Assembly: GCF_905404315.1 (NCBI RefSeq)
Contig: NC_066296.1
Span: 8,370,001 to 8,434,000, forward strand
Direction: 5' to 3'
Length of the DNA: 64,000 bases
Source of the DNA: Leptidea sinapis
Taxonomy: Eukaryota; Arthropoda; Insecta; Lepidoptera; Pieridae
Part shown: positions 33,601 through 44,300 of the stretch, piece by piece
Numbering within the stretch: the stretch's first letter is position 1
How the letters are laid out: the number at the start of each line of letters is the position of its first letter
Notes under the pieces: model-generated
Databases searched by the model: none
What the model saw: the letters and a program-made list of their open reading frames with translations, nothing else
What the model was told of the DNA's origin: nothing
Position numbers and translations under genes: made by a program

Positions 33601-36600
33601 CTGAAAACGACAGTAATAATTTAAATAGTAAATTAACTATTAAGCCCACAAAAGAAAACATTAAAAAAAGCAACAAAATTTACTTGAATTACAGCTCTAA
33701 AGCTAATAAAAAGAGCCAACTACTTATTCGAAATCTGAACCGATCAAAAATATTAAATACCACAAAACAATTGATTGCATTACGAACATTGCAACGAAAA
33801 GAAGTCATCGATAGTTCTACTGAGCCAGCAGTATTTGATGAAAAGCTTAAAACTATAGTATCAAATAATTCAACAAGCATCGATTCAACAGTAAAAGAAG
33901 ATAAAATCTTAAATACAACAGAGTCGTGTGTGTCATGTAATTTTTTTAAGGATGTAACTACCGATGTAAATGGTTTGAATTCAATAGCAGTTTGCAAAGG
34001 AATCAATGTTAGTTTTGCACATTCAGACATATTGGATATGGAAAATATAAAGGTAATAAGGTATAGTTTTATTGACTTAATAAAAGTTTCAAAGTCTGTG
34101 TTGATGCGTAACTGAATTACTCGTTTTAATGAAATTAATAATATTATGGTAACACAAAACTATTTTACAGAAAAGCAACGAAGCAATTCTTAAGGTGTCT
34201 TGCGATATCACTAAGAAGAATTTATATTTAAAATCGACCCAGAATCAGAATCGTAAGCATATAGCTCCTTCAACTCTGATAGAATTAGAAGTGAAAAGAG
34301 CATTAGGAATGATATCTCAAGAAATGCAACCAGGTTTATTATCACAGGAACTGATATCAAGGGATAATAAGGAATACAGCCTGATGCATGGTTTGGTAAG
34401 TTCTTAGTACGAGATTATTAATTTAAAACGAAAACATTTAATGTTCTCAAATTTCGAGACGAATATTATTGTACAGATTACAAAAGCTCGGCTTGGACAT
34501 TAATATAAATAAAATTTAAATGCATTTCATTTATTCCACCAAGACCAGAAATCTCAAGAAAGCTTTCTTCTTCTTTAGAAGGGTAGACGCATTTATAAGC
34601 GTCCCTATAAATCGTTTTCAGGTCACTTTGATATGTCAAATGATGGTGAAGTAAGTTCAGTTTTAGTGGGTTGTTTTTTTAATATGAGGAGGCAAACGGG
34701 CAAGAGGCTCACGGGATTGGTAGAGGTCAGGCAACCGCCCTTGAACATTCGCAACAACGGGGTGTCAAGAAATGCGTTGCCGGCCTTTAAGGTGTGAGTA
34801 TACATTTTTCTTGAAGGTCCCTAAGTCGTATCTGTTCGGGAAAACCGCAGCCCGTAATTGATTCCACAAAGTGGCTGTGCGAGGCAAGAAATTTCTAACA
34901 AAACGCGCGATTGTGGAATGCCAGACGTTTGCTTTTAGAGGCCAGTTTCGCCTTCTCTTCCAAGTGACCACGGAACTAAACGTCGCTCGATATATCGACG
35001 CTAAGCATGCCAATACAGGCTGTGGCAGTTGCTGCGATAGGTCGGTAATTTTAGTTACGCATTTGGTATATTATATATGAACACCATACATATATTCTGG
35101 CCTAGTCAAGCCTTATTGGTAATCGAAGAGCTGATGTTTCATACTACTTTGGATAGATGGCTATTTTGGAATTTACAATTGTAGTTTTTGTTAAAGCGGC
35201 AATACACTGTCAATGTTTCAGCTGTCTAGATATTACGGTTTAGTTACTTTTAAACTTTTCTGGGGTGGCCTAGTTTATATTAAATTTTTATTTTTTATTT
35301 TCATAGGAAGAAATGAAAGAGCACATAATTGTGTGCTTAAATGAATTATCGTGCGCTGCAGTTTTAAAATCTGAATTGAAAAAGATTAAACTTAGTCTGA
35401 CACAAGTGAATCCAGAATGTATCTCGGAGGTAAGATCTTATTTCGTTGACAATGTGGTTTCTCACGAAGAATTGTTATAAGCATTAACGTATTTTTCTAC
35501 CTCTGCATCAGATGTCGATTTAGGATCTCGGTTTATATCGTACAATCAATCTACTCGAGAATCAAGGAACGTTTCAAAAAAAGAACGTATTACCACTTAA
35601 TAGGCCAGCAACGCTCCTGTGGTGCCTCTGGTGTTGCAAGAGAATGTACCTTGCATGCAATTGCAGAGGTGGTGGTCACTTAGTTTCAGGTTACTGGCAA
35701 ACCGTTCGCTTATTGGTCTTTCTTATCCATACCTACCATTTCACTCGAACGAGGTAATTTAGATTGATTGATTGACATAATAGCTTTAAGGGTAAATGTA
35801 TTCACTTGTAATAAAATCCCAGCCGCGGTTCAGGCATTATCTATAAATAATATTAAATGTTGTTTTAAAAAATGGTTCTGTCGTATATCTGCCTTTTTAT
35901 GAATACGTTTCGACATGTTTTACTGTGGAGCAGATTGAGATAACTCAATGTGGTTTTAATTTTTTTTTAATTATTGTAACTTACTCATAAATTATTACAG
36001 GAAATTGCTAGCCGCTACAGCAACGATGAACTGAAAGTAACCTTTTTAAAACTGAAGCGAGTTTCTGATCACACTGTGTTTGTTAAATGGCATATTCCAA
36101 AAGCGCTTTCTGAAGTTCGGGGTTACGAGGTATAAGATACCATTTTATATTTTTTGATATAAACTTAACATTTGTTGTAGGCATCAGATACCTTTGATAT
36201 AGCACCTAGACCATTAATTGTATCTGATACAGGACTCCAGTGGACCAGCTAACATCAGGGTGTCAAATTTGCGTAACGGTGTTAACTGATAATTTATCCC
36301 TAACTCACCAAAAGATAACTTTTAAAACTAAGAGATATCCATCCAAAATTGAATTATTGAAATGAAATCTAAAACCTGTTATAGTTAATAAATCATTGTA
36401 TTTGTTGGATGCGATTACTAATTGTGACCATCATGTTCACGAAGCATCCTTACACAAACAATGAATTCAAGCTCAAAAGGTTGATGCATCCAATATACAG
36501 TAATTTATATTTATACAGTTAATTATTTATTACTTTTCATGAAATAGTTTATATTATGTAAACACGACTCATATATTGGATGCAGCACTTTACAAACTAA

Positions 36601-37045
36601 TTTGTTATGTATATTAGAGTCATTGTAAAATACTCTATTTGATTAAAAAGAGTGGCCGTTGAGTTTCTTATATTATGTTCGTCTCGCGAGCTCAACGGTC
36701 AAGCTTTACGAACATATGGTAAATTCAGTAATATAAAAGAAATATTTGTAGTGACGATTCAAAACCACTTGGTTTAAGCCTAATTGATTAAAGTTTATTT
36801 GACTTTGAAAAAGAATTGCTTGTAAGCCTGTGTATGTTCTATTTCAGCTTCAATTAGAAGGTCGGATCGTGCAGAAAATATCGAATCCAATTCGGAATGT
36901 GGCGGTGGTGACATGTCTTCCCCACGCAGAAAAAGTCCTCTTCAGCATCAAGACCATTACCAACGCTCCCAATATGCACTACCCTATCACCACTACAGTC
37001 TACTACCCCAGACAGAAGTCCTCTCATAGATCATTGACGCATTAA
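30687..37045 (+). CDS. Cys-cluster protein with FN3-like C-terminus
   Basis: Five exons: 30687-34052, 34171-34395, 35307-35429, 36001-36129 and 36848-37045 (TAA). All introns are phase 0 with GT-AG; the total is 1346 residues. The first exon alone encodes 1122 residues. Its first 570 residues hold about nine Cys clusters of the pattern C-x-C-x2-C-x-C-x2-C, for example near residues 36-46 (CSCKEC), 205 (CSCKICEC), 228 (CSCKSCYCDDC), 278 (CTCSPCQCIQC), 311 (CDCSPCECSNC), 344 (CPCEIC), 493 (CNCIECECITC), 533 and 552. Residues 600-1122 are Asn/Ser/Lys-rich and probably disordered. Residues about 1249-1337, split over the last two exons (LKLKRVSDHTVFVKWHI to TTVYYPRQK), have the strand pattern and the conserved Trp of a fibronectin type III domain. 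The clusters suggest metal binding, which is an inference. No signal peptide or membrane segment is seen. I do not recognise the family. ATG 30687 is the first start in the open frame. Confidence 0.85.
34655..35015 (-). mobile_element. LINE 3' end, minus strand
   Basis: The minus frame reads STIARFVRNFLPRTATLWNQ and YDLGTFKKNVYSHLKGRQRI, the C-terminal end of a LINE pol, followed by its untranslated tail to 34655. It lies in the second intron of gene 2. Confidence 0.75.
35600..35715 (+). mobile_element. LINE 3' tail, family B, worn
   Basis: Contains 'ccagcaacgctcctgtggtg' and 'ctctggtgttgcaagagaat', matching the family B tail, then diverges. It lies in the third intron of gene 2. Confidence 0.55.
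36600..36815 (+). mobile_element. LINE 3' untranslated fragment
   Basis: Shares 'gattaaaaagagtggc' and 'gagtttctta' with 17835-18165 and ends 'aaagtttatttgactttga'. It ends just upstream of the last exon of gene 2 (36848). Confidence 0.45.
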
Positions 37046-37163
37046 AACAGGATGTTTAGGAGTACCAGAATGAATAATGGTTGTTGTTTAATTCACTGGA
37101 ATCGAAGCATGCCATAGTGTATATTGACTGATGTATGTGTAGGTTAATAACGAAACATTATCT

Positions 37164-37650
37164 ATCAACAGAAAGCAAAACTTGGTAAATCCATATTTCA
37201 GGTCACTTGAAATCTTTCAATGGGAAAGACGCTTCCCTAAAAACGGTTCTAGGAAGTCATCCTAGTGCAACAAAAATTATGCGGCAAGAAATTTATCCAG
37301 TGCTACGAAAGTTATGCGGCAAGAAATTCCAGTGCTACAAAAATAATGCGTAAAGAAATTGATCCAGAGCTACGAAAATTATGCGTAATGAAATTAATGC
37401 AGTGCTACGAAAATTATGCGTAAAGAAATTGATCCAGTGCTACGAAAATTATGCGTAAAGAAATTGATCCTGTGCTACGAAAATTATGCGTAAAGAAATT
37501 GATCCAGTGCTACGAAAATTATGCGTAAAGAAATTGATCCAGTGCTACGAAAATTATGCGGCAAGAAATTCCAGTGCTACGAAAATTATACGGCAAGAAA
37601 TTTATCCCCAAAACGACAGTCGTAATTTGAATAGTAAAGTAATTTGAAAT
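37164..37650 (+). repeat. 32-35-bp minisatellite in exon-like sequence
   Basis: About ten units of 'gtgctacgaaaattatgcg' plus 'taaagaaattgatcca' run from 37268 to 37605. The flanks 'agcaaaacttggtaaat', 'ctaggaagtcat' and 'aaaacgacagtcgtaattt' match, in order, words in the large gene 2 exon (33430-33640), whose own single 'agtgctactaaaattttaca' sits where the array has expanded. It lies 120 bp after the gene 2 stop and appears to be a decayed duplicate of part of that exon. Confidence 0.7.
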
Positions 37651-38375
37651 ACCTTAGGTAAATGATATATTTTTTAATGATGTGTTCAAATGTCAATAAT
37701 GAAGTTCTGCTGCACTGGATGAAACTAGATTATCTCGTTGAAAATAGTAGGTACATAATAATTATAAAATAATGGTGTATAGCAAAATCCATCAGTCCCA
37801 TACACACAAACTGACTGACAGTGTAATTTTAGTAACAGTACTCCCAGTACGGACAGCAAGATGATATGTAAAACAGCGTTTGTCCCACGGGATATTTAAT
37901 TTTGGGTTTAAAATCAGTACGTCTGATATACGTAGTCCCGTTGCGAGTCGGAGTGGTGACCGGAATGTTGTTAACGCCAGCGTCATCAGGTGGACGTCAG
38001 ATTGCACGCAATACATTTGACTAGCTAGATTTTTTAAGTGTCTGCCTGGAAGTGACGTCTTTATGACTCATTAAGATGGCGGCCTGTCCCTTTCTTGAAT
38101 TGCGGGATTCTATTATGCACATGAATCGCATAAGGCTGATGACACTAGAATGTAAGAATGTTTACACTTAATAAACCTGGTTTTTATTCTTCTGGAGTTG
38201 TCTAAACATCCTGTTTTATGCTAACATAAACGTGGTCTAAACCACGAACTTAAGTTTGGATGTATTTATGTTATATAAATCACTCTTGTTTCAGTTTAGC
38301 CAATAACACTGTTATTTGTTCAATAAATTATTTCAATACTTTTGTATTGTTATTTTCTCTTTATCATGAAGATTT
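37651..38375. other. Unassigned spacer
   Basis: No gene or repeat boundary is seen. The ORF at 37792-38016 has no supporting features. Confidence 0.35.
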
Positions 38376-38480
38376 TAACCGACTTCAAAAAGGAGGAGGT
38401 TATCAATTCGATCGGTATTTTTTTTATGTATGTACACCGATTGCTCTGAGATTTTCGATCCGATTTTCGTAGTTCTCCTT
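38376..38480. repeat. CCGACTTCAAAAAGGAGGAGG repeat piece
   Basis: 'accgacttcaaaaaggagg' followed by 'ttatcaattcgatcggta' and 'gattttcgatccgatttt': a piece of a repeat common in Lepidoptera and related to 20283-21107. Confidence 0.5.
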
Positions 38481-38874
38481 TTATTTGATGCGTAGTTTTA
38501 GTACATAGTTTGCCCAAGTAGTTTTCATTTTATGAACATTTATATGAAAGTTTTCGTCTACCTGGATGACATAATTGTTTTTGTGTACGGCTTTTTTTTT
38601 GAGTTTTCATTCAGCTTGATTATATATTATTATTAACTGACACTAAAACGTAAAAAATAAAAAAAATACTACGTTTAAAAAAACGACTTCAAAAACTGAA
38701 AAGTAACAAATAACTAAAAATTTAATTTAATACCTACTCCTCGTATGCAAACCTAAAATAGGTAGAATAATAATAATAGACTTAAAACCTATCAATAGGT
38801 AGCACATATAGATAATAGCATTTTATTAATATTAAAGGTAAAGGTGTATTAAATTAAATAATTTAATAATAATT

Positions 38875-39540
38875 GAGGGATGATGCAGATGTTGAGCGGG
38901 AACGAAGGGCGATGTCGGAAAGAGCTATTATGGTGATCCGTAGGTTTGCAAGGTGCTCTTCAGATGGTAGGATTACTCTTTTTAGGGCCTACTGCATCTC
39001 ATGCTACACTTGCAGCCTGTGGACTGACTATACCCTTCCAAAATCGGGAAGTGGAAGATATGTCACTAGATTCTTCAGATACACCAAAAAAGTAGTTTTA
39101 AAACATAAAAAGAGTTTCGTCGAACGATTCAATCTTACGAAATCGGCAAGTGCCCCCGCGCAGCGTCAATGTCAATGCGTATTATTTTACGTGTATTAAT
39201 AGATTCTGCTTGTGAAAGCTATTGAAACAGGCTATAAGACCATGCAAAATAAACCACCTTATAAATCAAATGAGGGTCACAACTTGGTCAGGGTGTAGTG
39301 TGCCGTACGGCATTTCCGATTTTGGTGTATCTGAAAAATCTAGTGACATATTGCACTTCCCGATTTTGGAAGGGTATAGTCAGTCCACAGGCTGCAAGTG
39401 TAGAATGAGATGCAGTAGGCCCTAAAAAGAGTAATCCTACCATCTGAAGAGCACCTTGCAAACCTACGGATCACCATAATAGCTCTTTCCGACATCGCCC
39501 TTCGTTCCCACTCAACATCTGCATCATCCCTCAGGGAAGG
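38875..39540. repeat. Near-perfect long inverted repeat
   Basis: 38875-39100 (plus) and 39540-39324 (read on minus) are inverted copies of about 220 bp separated by about 225 bp. Blocks of 60 bp agree with at most one mismatch, for example from 'attatggtgatccgtagg' on. The outer part is LINE reverse-transcriptase coding sequence; the inner part ('tcccgattttgg', 'gatatgtcactagatt') resembles the ends of a MITE. Confidence 0.85.
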
Positions 39541-39875
39541 TGTTACCAATTGGCCAAGATATTTAAACAGATCACCCGTTTCTAACAGTATTCTATTCAG
39601 CTTTATAGTTGCCATTTCTGTTACTTTCTTAGGCCCTCCCTGAAAGACCATGCACTTTCTCTTTTTAACATTATAAATCAGCCCGTGTTCAGCTGCATAG
39701 CTCTCACAAGTGCTTACCAACTTACAACAAGTCCACAGACCGAAGCGCTCAGCAGAACCATGTCGTCCGCGTAGCTTATGATTTTGAACCATACGTCATC
39801 TATGTGACAACCGACATGCTGTTTGCTGAGCGCCTCGATCATACCATTAACATACAGCTTAATAAACAGTGAAGA
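39340..39875 (-). pseudogene. LINE reverse-transcriptase fragment with YADD
   Basis: The minus strand encodes LYVNGMIEALSKQHVG, then IISYADDMVLLS, which is the catalytic YxDD box of a reverse transcriptase, then SYAAEHGLIYNVKKRKC, FKYLGQLVTP, RRFARCSSDGRITLFRAYC and SLWTDYTLPKSG. Both ends are missing, so it is dead. Its last part is duplicated in inverse orientation at 38875-39065. Confidence 0.8.
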
Positions 39876-40520
39876 AAAAACTATAAAACACACTTATAGA
39901 AAACCGAATTAAAAAACTGAAAATTTATTTTGAAATTTAAAATTAACATTTGACAAAACAAATTGAAAAATGGAATCAAATTAATCATATCAAATAATTA
40001 TCAAATTAATGTATTGTCATCGGTCCTCCATAAATCTACGAAGTTTAAACGAAATCTGGCCGTTTAAAGTGGGTCAAAATCGCGCCCAAATGAGTCATTT
40101 ACAAACAAACATACATACAGGTGAAGCTAATAAGCGTCGAAAAATGGAGGGCAAGATAAACCCATGCCTCACCCATTATGTTGAAAGTTAAATAAAATAG
40201 ACGGCCAAATAATATTATAGGCTTAGGAAGTTTTTTTGTTATCAAAATAATAGCCCGTCAAGTTACGTTACACGTTGAGAGTCCATTCGGGTGGTGCTAG
40301 TGGAGAAATCGATTGATACTACCATCGTGAAATACCTTGGCGTATGGGGTGTGACTGTAACAAATAGTTCATTAAATAATTTAAGTACAGTACCTTGTTC
40401 AGAGAAACACTTTTTCACTAGTTATAATACGCTACACATACTTAGAAGGGGAATATAAATAATAAAACACAAAAATACTGATATAATCCCTTAATTACAC
40501 AATACAACACTAGCCCCCTT
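39876..40520. other. Unassigned spacer
   Basis: No gene is supported. Around 40258-40370 a GC-richer piece ('gtcaagttacgttacacgtt') may be a worn repeat. Confidence 0.35.
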
Positions 40521-40648
40521 ATTCATAATGGTCCGCTAACTTAAAACAGCCGCTAAGGAGTGTTTTTTCTCATTCTGACTTAGGGCAATAGAAGAAGACA
40601 GAGTGAGAATTAGCAATGCTTTAAGTTAGCAGACTATTATGTATTCAT
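40521..40648. mobile_element. Very short MITE, about 128 bp
   Basis: ATTCATAATGGTCCGCTAAC at the left and GTTAGCAGACTATTATG with TATTCAT at the right form imperfect inverted ends. No ORF. Confidence 0.6.
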
Positions 40649-40837
40649 AGGGTATAGGGTAGTTATTTATGCAACTGTTGTGTAATAAGGGGTATTATAA
40701 CACGAATGTGGATTATAATCAGTTTTATACTATGCTATAGTTTCACATGAGTGTTTTAATACCTAATTATCAACAGTTGCATACAAGACTGTATCTACAC
40801 CCATAATATGAATCTCGGTAACCTCAATTTTTTACCA

Positions 40838-40925
40838 GATTATAGCTGTCACCTGTCAATCTATCAATGACTGCACGTTTCATACAATCGAGTGAATCGC
40901 TTTTTTCTTAGAAAGTTTCGCTTGG
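40838..40925 (-). repeat. Family C repeat, partial
   Basis: Inverted match to 28530-28620: 'gactgcacgtttcataca', 'tcgagtgaatcgctttttt' and 'aaagtttcgct'. Confidence 0.6.
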
Positions 40926-41376
40926 CTGAAATCTGTAAATTGAACGAAATTTGCCAATGATTTGCAATTTTCGTGTGATATTATTTTTTCTTATAAATGT
41001 GTTCAGTAATGTTAGACACACCATTTTTTAGTATTTAGATATAAAGTACTTAGCGGTGTATAGAATGTAATACAAAAATTAATTTTAATAAACGTTTTAA
41101 AATTTTTGGTCATTTCAATATTAATCGTCTTTTATATGATTAGTATGATTTATTACACTTTATTATTTTTGGGAGTATCGAGGTCCATAGGCACTTCTAC
41201 AGATGAAAAAAAATTGGAACTTAGATAAAAACATAGAGACGAACTTATTAATATTCTAAGGAGATTAAATTCTAGTATTAAGCAGATACTTGACATAATA
41301 TTTCAAGCCAATAGACATAACAAAATTACATTCCCGAATTATTTTTCATTGAACTATATATACCTAAACATGTAAA

Positions 41377-44300
41377 ATGTACCGAGGTTCGCTTAGACAT
41401 CCAAACAAGAAAGATGACCATCAGGCAAAATCAAAAGACAAGCCTTTCGAAGTGGAAGACTATCCACCAAAAGCTAAAAGACTTCTAAATAAATCACAGT
41501 TGAACAGAAGCTGTGATGTTAGTCCTGTAACGAAAGACCAAGCCTTATCTACGGAAAATGTAGCAGTGGATCAGGTAGGTACAAAAACGGTGTGATTTAT
41601 GCCAAATTTGTTTGTTTTTTTTCTCTTTGTTTATTCGTTAGTGATACGCTCTCTCCATTACAATGTAGTGCCAACTTGATTCTTGATTGAACCCAAAATT
41701 CTGAACTACATTCAATTGCGTTCGTCGTAAAATAATACTTGTACATTGCAAAAAAGGCGCTGCTGTGGTGCCCATCAAGCTCGTATCCTGTCGAAAGGAG
41801 TCTACCACTCGTTGTCTTATCAAGCAAGAAAAAAAAATGTGCTGAACTCAAACTTAAAAGAATTTTCAGGTTTTCACCCCACTCACCGTTTCCTACAGCT
41901 TTACCCGAAGACTGTTCGCCATTTACATTGAACTCTTTCGTTTAAATATATTTTAACAGATTTAGGGCTCTATTTTTTCAAAAGTTTAATTTAATGTCAT
42001 TGTGCATAGAGCTTTAGGCTTTGTCTTTGCACCACTACGCTCTACCATATAATGCACCTTACTTAACTATTTACAAAATAGAAAAACAACTCCAAACATA
42101 ATTAAACTTTAAATCAAGTAACTCCGCTAAAAAGGAAAACATAAAATTTTTCGTAAGTAAGTAGGTAGGTACTGTAAGTTATTTATCTTTTAAGTGACCG
42201 GCAGTTCGTTTATAGTTTTAAGAGTTTTAAGAATTCTCATCACCCTATTCAGCTTAAGAATAACGTTTTTTTTATGAAACTAAGGGACGATACGAGCAGG
42301 ACGTTCAGCTGATGGTAACTGATACGCTTTGCCCATTACAATGCAGTGCCATTCAGGATTATTGAAAAATCCCAAATATTCTGAGCGGCACTACAACTGC
42401 GCTCGTCACTTTGAGACAAGATGTTAAGTCTCATTTGCACAGTAATTTCACTTGATACAGCGCCCTTCAGACCGAAACACAATTATGTTTACACATTACT
42501 ACTTCACGGCAGAAATAGGCGCCGTTGTGGTACCCATAATCTACCCGGCATCCTGTGCAAAGGAGCCCACTACCACAGGTATATACCTACGTGTTTATTT
42601 AATTAATTTTCAGTATCAAAAACTTTTACTGGAGCAGTATGGCTTCGACCCTGTTAGCCAGGACAAAGGGGAGACAATCCTATTCCTAAAGGACCATATT
42701 ACCTTTGACAGCAACAGGATACTACCAGAGCATATTGTAAAAAAGAGAATAAATTTCGGCGATGTACTTAAAGTTGATAATGAAGCACAATATACAAAGT
42801 TATTAAAAGACCAGAGTGTCTCTTATGAAGACATAACCTGTTGGCAGAATGTAGAGAATGCAGATGATATCGAAAATATATTTTGCACAGAAAACGCTGG
42901 TAAGAAGTAATTAAATAACATAAGATTACACAGTACATCATATATTGTGATAAACCTAAGCTCGATTTTATAAATAGGCAGACGAATGAATGTTATATTC
43001 AACGATTGATACAGAGAAATAACAATTCAAAACTGGAACTCAACATTTTAGTAACACTTACATTGTTATAGTTTTTAAAGTTAAGATCAAGTGCAGATAA
43101 CCTAGAAACTTTCTTTTTATGATAATAAGGGACGAGACGAGCAGGACTTTCAGTATCCCGTAGAAAGAATTATGAGGTAAAAAATATTGTAATTGATAGA
43201 GTTTTAGTCCACGATTATAATGCTACCACTCTTATTACAAGGTAATGCGCCGTTCCAGAGAAAATAGCATTATAAGTATTATAACCTAACCTAAAATTAT
43301 GACATTTTTATGGGGAGAAAAGAAAAGGAACCGCCTAGAATTCGTTTTTGGTACTCGCCGGCTGCTTCCGCGGCCTCCTAGGCTCGGCGCGTGCGTTGTT
43401 TTAACTACTCTAACATAACCTAACCAATTTTAAAGAATTGTAGTTGATAGGGCTTTGGTCCACGATTTTAGTGCTACAACTCTTAATACAACGTAATACA
43501 CAGTTTTCAAGAAAAAATTAAAAAATATTCTACCTTCCCCCCTCCCTAATTTCTTAATTGGGGCGGGAAACGCCTACAATTCGGTTCTGGCACTCGCCAG
43601 CCGCTGCCGTGGCCCGCTACGCTCGGCTCGTGCGTTGTTTTAACTGTTCTAACATAACCTAACCTAACCATATTTAATAAATTGATAGAGCTTTGGGGAT
43701 TTAAAACTTTTACTAAAAGTGTAGTTTACAATTACAATGAACCCTTCTAAAAATGTTTTCCTTTTATCTAAAAAAAATTATTGATGAAGCCGTCTAATCT
43801 GTCACCGACTATTTTTTACATTTCATTTTACTGTTTTTCATACAATTTATGGCTGTATGGGCTTGAACCCTTTGCCTGTCCTAATATTTTACGAAGAAAC
43901 CATTATTACGATTATTTACGTGATTTAGCTGTTTTAGGTTAGATTTTTTTTCGTTATTTTCTTGAAAACGGTGCATTACCTAGAAATAAGAGTGGTATCA
44001 TTATAATCGTGGACTAAAGCTCTATCAACTACAACAATATTTTTTGCCTCCAAATTCGTGCTACGGGATACTAAGTCCAACCCAATGACGATGTGTTATG
44101 ATCATTAACTGACCAATCAGCAGTTTGCCCGCTCACCTCGGTTGGTGCGAATATAGGAGTTACATTAGGAGTTTATTGGATTTTAAGGTCGATGTTTGTA
44201 TTAGATCCCGCCCATAATTTTCCTCTGATATTATCTTTTGTTTGTGTGATAATTTGATCACCGAATCTGATGTTGAACTGCTTTGCAACTTCAAAGGTTT

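Noticed and set aside
34195..34407. Independent 70-codon gene
   Set aside because: It is exon 2 of gene 2, with acceptor at 34170 and donor at 34396.
42452..42910. Single ORF of 152 codons across 42452-42910
   Set aside because: Its first 50 codons are antisense SINE. The real coding part starts at the acceptor 42614, and the frame stop at 42910 lies beyond the GTAAGA donor.
43255..43675. Short CCTAA runs ('ctaacataacctaacctaacc'-like), as in insect telomeres
   Set aside because: At most two or three consecutive units, inside a TIR element and repeated with it. This is not an interstitial telomere array.
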